DNA of 64,000 nucleotides, taken from positions 25,123 to 89,122 of the forward strand of contig JANSXZ010000014.1 of NCBI GenBank assembly GCA_024742705.1, written 5' to 3'. This document shows, in pieces, positions 19,424-28,242 of the stretch. A program made the translations under genes and the position numbers. This stretch comes from Paracoccaceae bacterium. GTDB taxonomy: Bacteria; Pseudomonadota; Alphaproteobacteria; Rhodobacterales; Rhodobacteraceae. Under the pieces are notes generated by a model. That model had not been told where the DNA came from and ran no database searches. It saw nothing but the letters and a program-made list of their open reading frames with translations. Position 1 is the first letter of the stretch. Every line of letters starts with the position of its first letter.

Positions 19424-21529
19424 ATGCAACAGACGACAATGGGAAGGATCCGCAAGCGGATCGCGGGGCTTGCACTGGTGCTGGCGCTGGTTTGCGCACA
19501 GTTGTCCGGGCAGGTCTGGGCCGCAATGTCGCAGAGCGTGGAAAACCCTGCGCTGACCGCGCGGCTGATCGCCGCCGAAAACGGTGTCGCACCCGGCGCA
19601 GGCACGTTGTCGCTGGGGCTGGAACTGCGGATGCAGGACGACTGGAAGGCCTATTGGCGCACCCCCGGCGAGGTGGGATACCCGCCGCAGATCGACTGGA
19701 GCGGATCGCGCAACCTGGCTGAGGCCCAGATCCTGTGGCCCGCGCCCGAACGCTTCACCGCCTTCGGGATCGAGAACTTCGGCTATCGCGACCATGTGGT
19801 CCTGCCGATCCGCGCGGTTCTGGAAACGCCGGGCGCGCCGGCCTCGCTGAACGCGGCGGTCAGCCTGCTAACATGCGCCGACATCTGCGTGCCGCATGAT
19901 TTCACCCTGACTCTGGATCTGCCCGCCGGGGCCGGCATCGACGCGCCGGCCGCCGCGCTGATCACGGCCTTTGCCGAACGGGTGCCGCTGCCGGCGGCGC
20001 AAGGTGACATCGCGGTGGTTTCGGCCCATATCGACGCCGATGCGCTGGTGATCGCGGCAACCAGCGCCCGGCCATTCCAGTCACCCGATGTGTTTCCCGA
20101 GATGGGCGAGGCCTTCGCCTTTGGCCCGCCCGATATCCGCATGAATTCCGCGCGCACCGCGCTCTGGGCGCGTCTGCCGGTGCTGTCGGCGGCCGATGCG
20201 GTGCCCGCCTTGCAGGTGACGCTGACCGATTCGGCCCGCGCCGTCACCGCGGCACCCGCCTGGGCGGACACGCCGGCCCAGCCGCCCTTCAGCGTGGCCG
20301 CGCGCCTGCCGGATGCGGCGCAGATTGTGTCGATCGTGCTGATCGCCTTTCTCGGCGGTCTGATCCTGAACGTCATGCCCTGCGTTCTGCCGGTTCTGTC
20401 GATCAAGCTGGCATCGGTGATGGGCCAGCGCGACAAGCCGGCGCGCGTGGTGCGCGGCGGGTTCGTGATGTCCGCGCTGGGGGTTCTGGCCTTCATGTGG
20501 GTGCTGGCGGCGGCGGTTCTGGCGCTTCAGGCGCTGGGGTTCAGCGTCGGTTGGGGCCTTCAGTTCCAGAGCCCGGTGTTCCTTTCGCTGATGATCCTGG
20601 TGCTGGTGGTGTTTTCCGCCAACCTCTTCGGGTGGTTCGAGATCGCGCTGCCGTCGGGTTTGCAGACCCGGCTGGCCAATAGCGGCGCGCGCGACGGGTA
20701 CCTGGGCGATTTCGCCACAGGCGCCTTTGCGGCAGTGCTGGCGACACCCTGTTCGGCGCCCTTCCTGGGCACGGCGATCGCCTTTGCGCTGACCGGGCGG
20801 GCGATTGACGTGGTGGTTGTGTTTACCGCGCTGGGGCTGGGACTGGCGCTGCCATACCTGGTGTTCGCGGCGCGCCCGTCGATGGTGCGGGTGCTGCCGA
20901 AACCCGGCCGCTGGATGCTGGCGGTCAAGCTGGTGCTGGGCGGGTTGCTGGTGCTGACGGCGCTCTGGCTGCTGTGGGTGCTGACGGGCGTGTCCGGCGT
21001 GGCGGTGTCCGGGGCCGTTCTGGCGCTGGCGCTGGGCTTTGCGCTGCTGGCCGCGCGCCCGCTGGCACGGCCGCGCGCGCAGGCCGCCGCGCTGACGGTT
21101 CTGGCGCTGGCGCCGCTGGCGCTGGCCGCGGCGATGGTGCCGCCCCCCGCGGCACAAGCCGCCGCGGCACATTGGGTCGCGTTCGATCGCGGCGAGATCG
21201 CGCGCCGCGTCTCGCAGGGCCAGACGGTGTTCGTGGATGTAACCGCCGACTGGTGCCTGAGTTGCAAGGCCAACAAGGCGCTGGTGCTGGACCGTGACCC
21301 GGTCGCGTCGCTGTTGCGCGCCCCCGGCACGGTGGCGATGCGCGCCGACTGGACCCGGCCCGACCCGGCGATCACCCGGTTCCTGGAATCGCACGGGCGA
21401 TATGGCATTCCGTTCAACATCGTGTTCGGGCCGGCCGCGCCCGAAGGGGTCGCGCTGTCCGAACTGCTGACCGCATCGGCGGTGCAGTCGGCGATCGGCG
21501 CTGCGTCCGGCGCGGCGCGGACGCAGTGA
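19424..21529 (+). CDS. DsbD-family protein-disulfide reductase
   Basis: About 701 residues from the ATG at 19424 (19439 also possible). An N-terminal signal anchor (RIRKRIAGLALVLALVCAQLSGQVWA) precedes a periplasmic DsbD-alpha-like domain with LLTCADICVP. A CcdA-like membrane domain follows, with cysteines in LNVMPCVLPVLS and LATPCSAPFLG. A C-terminal thioredoxin-like domain carries FVDVTADWCLSCKANKAL, with WCLSC near residue 611. It moves electrons from cytoplasmic thioredoxin to periplasmic thiols. The N-terminal domain is the ScsB/DipZ-like type often linked to copper tolerance, which agrees with cueR-copA next to it. Convergent with cueR, five bases apart. Confidence 0.88.
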   Translation: MQQTTMGRIRKRIAGLALVLALVCAQLSGQVWAAMSQSVENPALTARLIAAENGVAPGAGTLSLGLELRMQDDWKAYWRTPGEVGYPPQIDWSGSRNLAEAQILWPAPERFTAFGIENFGYRDHVVLPIRAVLETPGAPASLNAAVSLLTCADICVPHDFTLTLDLPAGAGIDAPAAALITAFAERVPLPAAQGDIAVVSAHIDADALVIAATSARPFQSPDVFPEMGEAFAFGPPDIRMNSARTALWARLPVLSAADAVPALQVTLTDSARAVTAAPAWADTPAQPPFSVAARLPDAAQIVSIVLIAFLGGLILNVMPCVLPVLSIKLASVMGQRDKPARVVRGGFVMSALGVLAFMWVLAAAVLALQALGFSVGWGLQFQSPVFLSLMILVLVVFSANLFGWFEIALPSGLQTRLANSGARDGYLGDFATGAFAAVLATPCSAPFLGTAIAFALTGRAIDVVVVFTALGLGLALPYLVFAARPSMVRVLPKPGRWMLAVKLVLGGLLVLTALWLLWVLTGVSGVAVSGAVLALALGFALLAARPLARPRAQAAALTVLALAPLALAAAMVPPPAAQAAAAHWVAFDRGEIARRVSQGQTVFVDVTADWCLSCKANKALVLDRDPVASLLRAPGTVAMRADWTRPDPAITRFLESHGRYGIPFNIVFGPAAPEGVALSELLTASAVQSAIGAASGAARTQ

Positions 21530-21533
21530 CCGG

Positions 21534-21935
21534 TCACGACCCGCGCGCCGGCGGGTCGGCCAGATCCTCGAGGATGGGGCAATCGGGCCGGTCGTCGCCG
21601 TGGCAGGCCCGCACCAGATGCGCCAGCGTGTTGCGCATGGCGTCCAGTTGCGCGATCTTCTCGTCGATCTGGCGCAGGTGATCCTCGGCCACGGCCTTGA
21701 CATGCGCGCTTTCGCGCCTGTTGTCCTGATACAGCGCCAGCAAGGTGCGGCAATCGTCGATCGAGAAACCCAGCGCCCGCGCCCGCCCCAGAAAGGCAAG
21801 CTTGTGCACATCCTGTTCGCGGAACGCGCGATAGCCGTTTTCGGCGCGCAAAGGCCGCACCAGACCGATGTCTTCGTAATAGCGGATCGTCTTGGCCGGC
21901 AGGCCCGAACGGTCCGAGACTTCTTTTATGTTCAT
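21534..21935 (-). CDS. cueR: Cu(I)-responsive MerR-family activator
   Basis: 133 residues. MNIKEVSDRSGLPAKTIRYYEDIGLVRPLRAENGYRAF is the MerR winged helix. The C-terminal CHGDDRPDCPI supplies the two cysteines of the Cu(I)/Ag(I) loop of CueR. It lies just downstream of copA in the same direction; an upstream ATG at 21953 overlaps the copA stop as ATGA and would add six residues, but the family starts at MNI, so 21935 is preferred. It should activate the copA promoter at 24,498-24,528. Confidence 0.9.
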   Translation of the reverse strand: MNIKEVSDRSGLPAKTIRYYEDIGLVRPLRAENGYRAFREQDVHKLAFLGRARALGFSIDDCRTLLALYQDNRRESAHVKAVAEDHLRQIDEKIAQLDAMRNTLAHLVRACHGDDRPDCPILEDLADPPARGS

Positions 21936-21949
21936 CGCCCTGCCCCCGC

Positions 21950-24469
21950 TCATTCCGCCGGTTGCGTCACCGGTTGCGCGCCAGCCGCAGAGGACGAAGG
22001 CCGCGCCGCCCCGTGCCCGGCGGCCGGCCGCAGCCGGCGCAGCCGCAGCGCATTGGCCAGAACCGAAACCGACGACAACGCCATCGCACCGGCCGCGAAA
22101 ACCGGCGACAGCAGCAGCCCGAAGCCGGGATAGAGCGCCCCCGCGGCCAGCGGGATCAGCGCCGCGTTGTAGCCGAAGGCCCAGATCAGGTTCTGACGGA
22201 TGTTGCGCAGGGTTGCGCGGCTGACATCCAGCGCGTTGACAACGCCGTTCAGATCGCCCGACATCAGCACCACATCGGCGCTTTCGATGGCCACGTCGGT
22301 GCCCGTGCCGATGGCGATTCCCACATCCGCATGGGCCAGCGCCGGCGCGTCGTTGATCCCGTCGCCGACAAAGGCGATGGCACCGCCATCGGCGCGCAGC
22401 CGGTCCAGGGCGGCGACCTTGCCGTCGGGCAAGACCCCGGCCACCACCCGATCGATGCCGATCTCGCGGGCGATGGCCTGCGCGGTTTCCTGCTTGTCGC
22501 CGGTGATCATGACCACCGACAGCCCGCGCGCCTTCAGCGCGGCGACAGCGGCGGCGCTGGACGGCTTGACCGGGTCGGCCACCGCCACCACCGCGACGGC
22601 CCGCCCGTCGATGGCGGCAAACAGCGCGCTGCGCCCGGCCGAAGCCAGCCGCGTTTCATCGGCACGCAGGGCGGTCGTATCGATGCCTTCGCGGGTCATC
22701 AGCCGGTCCGCGCCGATCACCACACGGCGCCCGCCCACCTTCGCCGACACGCCATAGCCGGTATGCGAGGCGAAATCGTCTACCTCGGGCAGCGCCAACC
22801 CTTCGGCGCGCGCGGCTGCCACGATGGCGGCGGCCACCGGGTGTTCGGACAGCGCCTCGACCGCGGCGATGGCCCCCAGGACCGTGGCCCGCGTCTGCCC
22901 GGACGCCAGCACCAGGTCGGTCAACTGCGGCTTGCCCAGCGTGACGGTGCCGGTCTTGTCGAGTGCGACGGTGTGCACGCCGCTGAGCCCCTGCAAGGCG
23001 GTCCCCTTGCGAAACAGCACGCCCATCTCGGCCGCGCGCCCGGTGCCCACCATGATCGACGTGGGCGTGGCCAGCCCCATCGCACAGGGGCAGGCGATGA
23101 TCAGAACCGACACCCCGGCCACCAGCGCCAGCGTCAGCGCCGGATCCGGCCCCAGAACCAGCCAAAGCGCGACGGTCACGGCGGCGATGGCCAGAACCGC
23201 CGGCACGAACCACAGCGTCACCCGATCCACCAGCGCCTGTATCGGCAGCCGCGCCGCCTGCGCCTGTTCGACAAGCTGCACGATCTGCGCCAGCGTGCTG
23301 TCGCCACCCACGCGCGACACCCGCAAGGTCAGGCTGCCGGTGCCGTTCACGGTGCCACCGGTGACCGCGTCATCGACGGCCTTTGCCACCGCCATCGGTT
23401 CGCCGGTGATCATGCTTTCATCGACGCGGCTGTGGCCTTCGGCCACCACCGCATCCGCCGGGATACGTTCGCCCGGACGCACCAACACCATATCGCCGGG
23501 TTGCAGCGCATCGATCTCTACATCCACTGTCTGGCCGTCGCGCAGCACCCTGGCGTGGCGCGCCTGTAGCCCCAGAAGGCTCTGGATCGCCGCGCCGGTG
23601 CGGCCCTTGGCGCGTGCCTCCATCCAGCGGCCAAGCAGGATCAGCACGACGATCACCGCCGCCGCTTCGAAATAGACCGCGCGCACATCGGCCGGCAGCA
23701 GCGAAGGCGCAAAGGTGGCGATCACCGAAAACCCCCATGCAGCACCCGTGCCCACGGCAACCAGGCTGTTCATGTCGGGCGCCCTGCGCATCAGCGCCGG
23801 CAGGCCGCGCAGGAAGAACTGGCGCCCCGGCCCGAAGAGAACCAGCGTGGTCAGTACGAACTGAATAATCCACGAAGCCTGGATGCCGATCGAGTGCATG
23901 ATCGCCATGTGAAAGGCCGGGATCATGTGGGCACCCATTTCCAGGATGAAGACCGGCAGCGCCAGCGCGGCGGCAAAGGCCGTCCTGCGGCGTTGCGCCA
24001 GCGCCTCGTCTGCCTTTTCGGCGGCGCGGCCGTGGGCGGCATCCGGGGCCGCCACGCGGGCCGGATAGCCGGCCGCCGCACTGGCATCGCCCAGCGCGCG
24101 CGGTGTGACCGCGCCGGCCACATACCGCACCCGCGCGCTCTCGGACGCAAGATTCACCGAAACGCCGGTTACGCCCGGCACGGCCGACAGCGCCCGTTCG
24201 GCGCGCGCCACACAGGACGCGCAAGACAGCCCGTCGAGTTGCAAGGCGGTTTCCTCTTCGCGCGCGGGATAACCTGCATCGCGCATCGCGCGCACCACGT
24301 CTGGCAATTGCGCCGGGCCCGTCAGCCGCAGCGACACGGTTTCGGCCGCCAGGTTGACGGACACCGCATCGGCGCCCGGCAGGGCGGTCAGCGCGCGCTG
24401 CAACCTGCCGGCGCAGGCGCCACAGGACATGCCCTGGACGAAGAGGGTCAGCGGTGCGTCGGGATTCAT
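21950..24469 (-). CDS. copA: Cu(I)-exporting P1B-type ATPase
   Basis: 839 residues. Two N-terminal heavy-metal-associated domains carry GMSCGAC (residues 13-19) and GLSCASC (80-86). Eight membrane helices include the [13 protein letters not shown] metal channel. [17 protein letters not shown] holds the phosphorylated Asp, and [23 protein letters not shown] the hinge. [18 protein letters not shown] near the end carries the last-helix Met-Ser-Ser site typical of Cu(I) pumps. It exports cytoplasmic Cu(I). First gene of a copA-cueR operon with a MerR-type promoter upstream. Confidence 0.95.
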   Translation of the reverse strand: MNPDAPLTLFVQGMSCGACAGRLQRALTALPGADAVSVNLAAETVSLRLTGPAQLPDVVRAMRDAGYPAREEETALQLDGLSCASCVARAERALSAVPGVTGVSVNLASESARVRYVAGAVTPRALGDASAAAGYPARVAAPDAAHGRAAEKADEALAQRRRTAFAAALALPVFILEMGAHMIPAFHMAIMHSIGIQASWIIQFVLTTLVLFGPGRQFFLRGLPALMRRAPDMNSLVAVGTGAAWGFSVIATFAPSLLPADVRAVYFEAAAVIVVLILLGRWMEARAKGRTGAAIQSLLGLQARHARVLRDGQTVDVEIDALQPGDMVLVRPGERIPADAVVAEGHSRVDESMITGEPMAVAKAVDDAVTGGTVNGTGSLTLRVSRVGGDSTLAQIVQLVEQAQAARLPIQALVDRVTLWFVPAVLAIAAVTVALWLVLGPDPALTLALVAGVSVLIIACPCAMGLATPTSIMVGTGRAAEMGVLFRKGTALQGLSGVHTVALDKTGTVTLGKPQLTDLVLASGQTRATVLGAIAAVEALSEHPVAAAIVAAARAEGLALPEVDDFASHTGYGVSAKVGGRRVVIGADRLMTREGIDTTALRADETRLASAGRSALFAAIDGRAVAVVAVADPVKPSSAAAVAALKARGLSVVMITGDKQETAQAIAREIGIDRVVAGVLPDGKVAALDRLRADGGAIAFVGDGINDAPALAHADVGIAIGTGTDVAIESADVVLMSGDLNGVVNALDVSRATLRNIRQNLIWAFGYNAALIPLAAGALYPGFGLLLSPVFAAGAMALSSVSVLANALRLRRLRPAAGHGAARPSSSAAGAQPVTQPAE

Positions 24470-24497
24470 TTCGCAAGCTCCTTGTGGCAGTGATGGG

Positions 24498-24528
24498 GAT
24501 ATAGGGCTTCCAGTAACTGGAAGCTCAA
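24498..24528 (-). promoter_or_regulatory. CueR-type promoter of copA
   Basis: On the reverse strand a -35 TTGAGC (24523-24528) and a -10 TATATC (24498-24503) are separated by exactly 19 bp, the overlong spacer that MerR-family activators untwist. The spacer holds the near-perfect dyad CTTCCAGTTACTGGAAG, which resembles known CueR boxes. It lies 29 bp upstream of the copA start. The elements are read directly; CueR control is inferred. Confidence 0.82.
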
Positions 24529-24587
24529 CCCCGTCGGCACAAAAAATCCCGGATCGTCTCGCGCGCATCGGCGCGGCGGGCGGCGGG

Positions 24588-25184
24588 TCAGCCTCCCGGG
24601 ATCGGATAAAGCACCACGCGGGTTTCCAGCGGCACGCGATCGAACAGATCGACGATATGCGCGTTGACCAGACGCGCGCAGCCGTTCGACACCCTTTTGC
24701 CGATGGTTTCGGGCTGATTCGTGCCGTGGATCCGCAGAAACGTGTCGCCGCCCCCCGGCGCGAACAGATAAAGCGCCCGCGCGCCCAGCGGGTTGTCGGG
24801 CCCACCGGCCATGCCGTCCTGATGACGCAGGTAAAGGTCGGGGCTGCGCGCGATCATCTCGGGCGTCGGCGTCCAGCTTGGCCATTTTTTCTTGGCACCA
24901 ACCCGGAATTCGCCGCTTTCGTAAAGGCCGCGCCGTCCGATGCCCACCGCATAACGGATGGCGCGCCGGTCCGGCAGGGTCCAGAACAGGCCGAACTGGC
25001 CGGGATCGACATGGATCTCGTAGGGCGCGAAATCGTTCCTGATGCGGATCTCGCGGGGCTGCATCTCGTCGGGGAGGGTCGACGGGCGGATCGTGGCATC
25101 GAAGTCTTGCGCCGCGGGCGCGGGGCCGCCGTGGCCAAGGCTCAGCGCGGATGCCGCCGCCACCAGGAAAGATCGTCGTTGCAT
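24588..25184 (-). CDS. L,D-transpeptidase (YkuD domain), probably Tat-exported
   Basis: 198 residues. [25 protein letters not shown] has a twin arginine and hydrophobic stretch, so Tat export is likely. The YkuD catalytic region has [26 protein letters not shown], with the His and the nucleophilic Cys of SNGCARL. These enzymes make 3-3 peptidoglycan cross-links or attach proteins to peptidoglycan. The ATG at 25184 is preceded by a GGAGCTG site. Its 3' end faces the copA promoter region; it is probably monocistronic. Confidence 0.9.
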   Translation of the reverse strand: MQRRSFLVAAASALSLGHGGPAPAAQDFDATIRPSTLPDEMQPREIRIRNDFAPYEIHVDPGQFGLFWTLPDRRAIRYAVGIGRRGLYESGEFRVGAKKKWPSWTPTPEMIARSPDLYLRHQDGMAGGPDNPLGARALYLFAPGGGDTFLRIHGTNQPETIGKRVSNGCARLVNAHIVDLFDRVPLETRVVLYPIPGG

Positions 25185-25414
25185 GGTCAGCTCCTCGCGG
25201 ATCGTGATTGCACCACGCAGCATCATACCCGCCGCGGGCCGCCAGCGCATCCGTAAAGACAAGGCTGCGCACCGCCGCGCATAGCCGCAATGCCTTGCAT
25301 TGCCGCGACACTTGCGGAAAGGTCGCGGCATGATGCAGCCGCGCGCGGCGGTTCGGGCCCGCGCGCCAGGGCGGCCGCACCACCACAGGCCGCAGCACCG
25401 GAAGGAACGTCGCC

Positions 25415-25549
25415 ATGCCCCATACCGCTGTCATCGGTTCCGGCGCTGCCCCGGATCGCGCGGCACGGCCCGCAGGATCGGGCGGCGGGTTTGCGGCTGG
25501 CCGGACCGCAATGCAGCGGTCCCGGCGGGCGGGGCTGCAGCGCACATGA
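25415..25549 (+). pseudogene. 44-codon leader frame, probably a remnant of ltnD
   Basis: A good AAGGA site (25402-25406) precedes an ATG at 25415 that opens a 44-codon frame. It begins MPHTAVIGSGAAP and ends in ATGA coupling with otnK. The first residues look like the Rossmann start of L-threonate dehydrogenase (LtnD), which commonly precedes otnK. In another frame the same DNA reads GTARRIGRRVCGWPDRNAAVPAGG, which resembles the next part of LtnD, so a frameshift followed by loss of almost the whole gene is the simplest reading. It could also be a functional short leader that feeds ribosomes into otnK. I am not sure of either. Confidence 0.4.
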
Positions 25550-26814
25550 CCGTGCGGCTGGGGTGCATCGCCGACGATTTCACCGGCGCCGCCGATCTGG
25601 CCGGGCTGCTTGCGCGCAGCGGCGCGGCGGTATCGCTGCGCATTGGCGTGCCCGGCACCGACACGCCGCCCGCACAGGCCGCGCCCTTCGAGGTCATCGC
25701 GCTGAAGATCCGGACCGCGCCAGTGGCCGACGCCGTGGCCGAAGCGCGCGCCGCGCTGGGCTGGCTGCGCGCCGCCGGGGCGCAACGGTTCTTCTGGAAG
25801 TACTGTTCGACCTTCGATTCCACGGCCCGTGGCAACATCGGGCCGGTCGCCGAAGCCCTGATGGCCGACACCGGCGCGCCGCAGACGATCTATTGCCCGG
25901 CCTTTCCCGAAAACGGCCGCGCGGTCTTCATGGGCAACCTCTTTGTGGGGCAACAGCCGCTGGCCGAAAGCCCGATGAAGGATCACCCGCTGACACCGAT
26001 GCGCGACAGCAACCTGATGCGCCTGCTTGCGCCGCAGGTGTCGGGCAAGGTCGGGCTGGCGGATCGGCTGTGCGTGGCGCGCGGGCCGGATGCTCTGGCC
26101 CGGCGGCTGGCCGCGCTGCGCGAGGATGGCATCGCGCATGTGGTCGTCGATGCGGTCGCGGACGCCGATCTGCACACCATCGCCACCGCCTGCCGCGACA
26201 TGACGCTGCTGACCGGGGGCAGCGCGCTGGCCATGCCCCTGCCCGGCCTTCTGGCCAGTGACGGCCTCGGCCCGCGAACGGCCATTGCGCGCGCACCGGT
26301 GACAGGCGGCGCGCTGATCCTCGCGGGCAGCTGTTCGGCCATGACCCGCGCACAGGTGGCGCGCCATGCCGAAGCAGCACCGCACCACCGGCTGGACCCC
26401 CTGGACCTGGCCGCGAACGGCCCGAAGGCGGCCTTGGCATGGCTTGCACGGCAGGATCCCGCGCGCGGCCCGATGATCTATGCGACCGCGGCCCCCGACG
26501 CGTTCCGCGCGGCCCAGGCGCGGCTGGGCACAGAGAGGGCCGGCGCACTGATCGAAGCCGCGCTGGCGCATCTGGCGGTCGGCGCGCGCGATCTGGGGTA
26601 TCGTCGGTTCGTGGTCGCCGGGGGCGAAACCTCGGGCGCAGTGACACAGGCGCTGGGCATCGACCGGCTGGACATCGGCGCAGAAATCGCCCCCGGCGTG
26701 CCCTGGACCTATTGCACCAGCGCCGGACAGCCGATCGCGCTGGCGCTCAAGTCGGGCAACTTCGGCGATGCGGATTTCTTTTCGGCCGCTCTGATGGCGG
26801 ATGCGGCAGCATGA
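25546..26814 (+). CDS. otnK: 3-oxo-tetronate kinase (DUF1537 family)
   Basis: 422 residues. MTVRLGCIADDFTGAADLAGLLARSG is the N-terminal signature of four-carbon acid sugar kinases; FWKYCSTFDSTARGNIGP and VVAGGETSGAVTQALGI are further conserved blocks, the latter in the nucleotide-binding C-terminal domain. It phosphorylates 2- or 3-oxo-tetronate at O4. The ATG at 25546 gives the family N-terminus, overlaps the short leader frame by ATGA, and the gene overlaps otnC by ATGA. Part of an otnK-otnC-otnI operon for threonate/erythronate-type acids. Confidence 0.93.
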   Translation: MTVRLGCIADDFTGAADLAGLLARSGAAVSLRIGVPGTDTPPAQAAPFEVIALKIRTAPVADAVAEARAALGWLRAAGAQRFFWKYCSTFDSTARGNIGPVAEALMADTGAPQTIYCPAFPENGRAVFMGNLFVGQQPLAESPMKDHPLTPMRDSNLMRLLAPQVSGKVGLADRLCVARGPDALARRLAALREDGIAHVVVDAVADADLHTIATACRDMTLLTGGSALAMPLPGLLASDGLGPRTAIARAPVTGGALILAGSCSAMTRAQVARHAEAAPHHRLDPLDLAANGPKAALAWLARQDPARGPMIYATAAPDAFRAAQARLGTERAGALIEAALAHLAVGARDLGYRRFVVAGGETSGAVTQALGIDRLDIGAEIAPGVPWTYCTSAGQPIALALKSGNFGDADFFSAALMADAAA

Positions 26815-27461
26815 GCGGCGAAGCGAAGCTGCGCGAAACGATGTGCCTTCTGGCGCGGTCGATGTTCGACAGGGGCCTGACCGGCGGCAGCACCGGCAAT
26901 ATCTCTGCGCGCACCGCCGATGGCGGCCTTCTGGTGTCGCCCACGGGGGCCAGTTTCGGGCGGCTCGATCCCGCGAGGCTGAGCCGCTTCGACCAGGACG
27001 GCAAACTGGTTTCGGGCGACCCGCCGACCAAGGAAATGCCGCTGCACAGCGCCTTTTACGACACCCGGTCGACCGCTGGCGCGGTGGTGCATCTGCACGC
27101 CTGCCATTCCGTCGCCCTGTCGATGATGCCGGATGCGGATCCCGACAACTTCCTGCCGCCGCTCACACCCTATGGCATCATGAAACTGGGCCGGGTCAAG
27201 CTGTTGCCCTTCTTCATGCCCGGCGATCCGGCAATGGGCGCGGCGGTGCGCGGCCTTGCCGGCCGGCGGTCGGCGGTGATGCTGGCCAATCACGGCCCGG
27301 TGGTGGCCGGCCGCGACATCGAAGCGGCCTGCGACGCGATGGAGGAACTGGAGGACACCGCGCGCCTGGCGATGCTGACGCGGGGGATGTCGCCGCGTAT
27401 GCTGACGCGCGAACAGGTCGCCAGCCTGGTCCAGAGTTTTGACGTGGAATGGGACGCATGA
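26811..27461 (+). CDS. otnC: 3-oxo-tetronate 4-phosphate decarboxylase (class II aldolase fold)
   Basis: 216 residues. TGGSTGNIS (residues 24-32) is the phosphate-binding region, EMPLHSAFY contains the acid residue, HLHACHS (94-100) gives two metal-binding histidines, and LANHGPVVAG the third. It decarboxylates 3-oxo-tetronate 4-phosphate to dihydroxyacetone phosphate. It overlaps otnK by ATGA at its start and otnI by ATGA at its end, so the three are tightly coupled. Confidence 0.92.
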   Translation: MSGEAKLRETMCLLARSMFDRGLTGGSTGNISARTADGGLLVSPTGASFGRLDPARLSRFDQDGKLVSGDPPTKEMPLHSAFYDTRSTAGAVVHLHACHSVALSMMPDADPDNFLPPLTPYGIMKLGRVKLLPFFMPGDPAMGAAVRGLAGRRSAVMLANHGPVVAGRDIEAACDAMEELEDTARLAMLTRGMSPRMLTREQVASLVQSFDVEWDA

Positions 27462-28240
27462 GGTTTTCCGCCAATCTGGGCTTTCTCTGGGCCGACCGCC
27501 CGTTGCCGGATGCGATCCGCGCCGCGGCGGCGGCGGGTTTCGACGCGGTCGAGTGCCATTGGCCCTACGACACGCCCGCCGGGGCGGTGGTGGCCGCGCT
27601 GCGCGAGACCGGTCTGCCGATGCTGGGCCTGAACACCCGGCGCGGCGACGTGGCCGCCGGCGACAACGGCCTTGCCGCCCTGCCCGGCCGCGAGGCCCAG
27701 GCCCGCGCCGCCATCGACGAGGCGCTGGCCTATGGCGCAGGAATCGGCGCGCGGGCGGTGCATGTGATGGCCGGGCGCGCCACCGGCGCGGCGGCGGATG
27801 CCGTCTTTCGCGCCAACCTGCGCCACGCGGCGGCAGGCGCGGCCGAAAAGGGCATGACGATCCTGATCGAGCCGCTGAACCGCCACGATGCGCCCGGCTA
27901 TTTCCTGCGCACCACCGATCAGGCGCGCGCGATCATCGAAGATCTGGGCCTGGGGAACCTCAGGCTGATGTTCGATTGCTACCATGTGCAGATCACCGAA
28001 GGTGATCTGACGCGGCGCCTGCACATGTTGCTGCCGGTGATCGGACATATTCAGTTCGCATCCGTACCCGACCGCGCCGCGCCAGACCGGGGCGAGGTGA
28101 GTTATGCCCATGTGTTCCGTACGATTGCCGATGCCGGCTGGACCATGCCGCTGGGTGCCGAATACAAACCGGGCGGCGACACCGATGCCACGCTGGGCTG
28201 GATGCGAAGCCCTGCCCTGATCCCCCAGAACGGAGCCTGA
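27458..28240 (+). CDS. otnI: 2-oxo-tetronate isomerase (hydroxypyruvate-isomerase-like)
   Basis: 260 residues of the xylose-isomerase-like TIM barrel. It opens MRFSANLGFLWADRPLPDAIRAAAAAGFDAVECHWPY and contains ILIEPLNRHDAPGYFL and LMFDCYHVQITEGDL with the acidic metal ligands, then GHIQFASVPDRAAPDRGE. It interconverts 2-oxo- and 3-oxo-tetronate. The start at 27458 (ATGA with otnC) is preferred to 27449. The next gene begins two bases after its stop. Confidence 0.92.
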   Translation: MRFSANLGFLWADRPLPDAIRAAAAAGFDAVECHWPYDTPAGAVVAALRETGLPMLGLNTRRGDVAAGDNGLAALPGREAQARAAIDEALAYGAGIGARAVHVMAGRATGAAADAVFRANLRHAAAGAAEKGMTILIEPLNRHDAPGYFLRTTDQARAIIEDLGLGNLRLMFDCYHVQITEGDLTRRLHMLLPVIGHIQFASVPDRAAPDRGEVSYAHVFRTIADAGWTMPLGAEYKPGGDTDATLGWMRSPALIPQNGA

Positions 28241-28242
28241 CC

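Noticed and set aside
16758..19592. Very long reverse-strand open frame upstream of pcm
   Set aside because: It is antisense to the MscS-type channel gene, is full of arginine, histidine and glutamine with no domain, and is a usual by-product of GC-rich codon bias. Only the last 217 codons (pcm) are real.
21526..21537. Perfect 12-bp palindrome GTGACCGGTCAC between dsbD and cueR
   Set aside because: It is made by the two convergent stop codons and a few bases, with no promoter nearby; too short to claim as terminator or operator.
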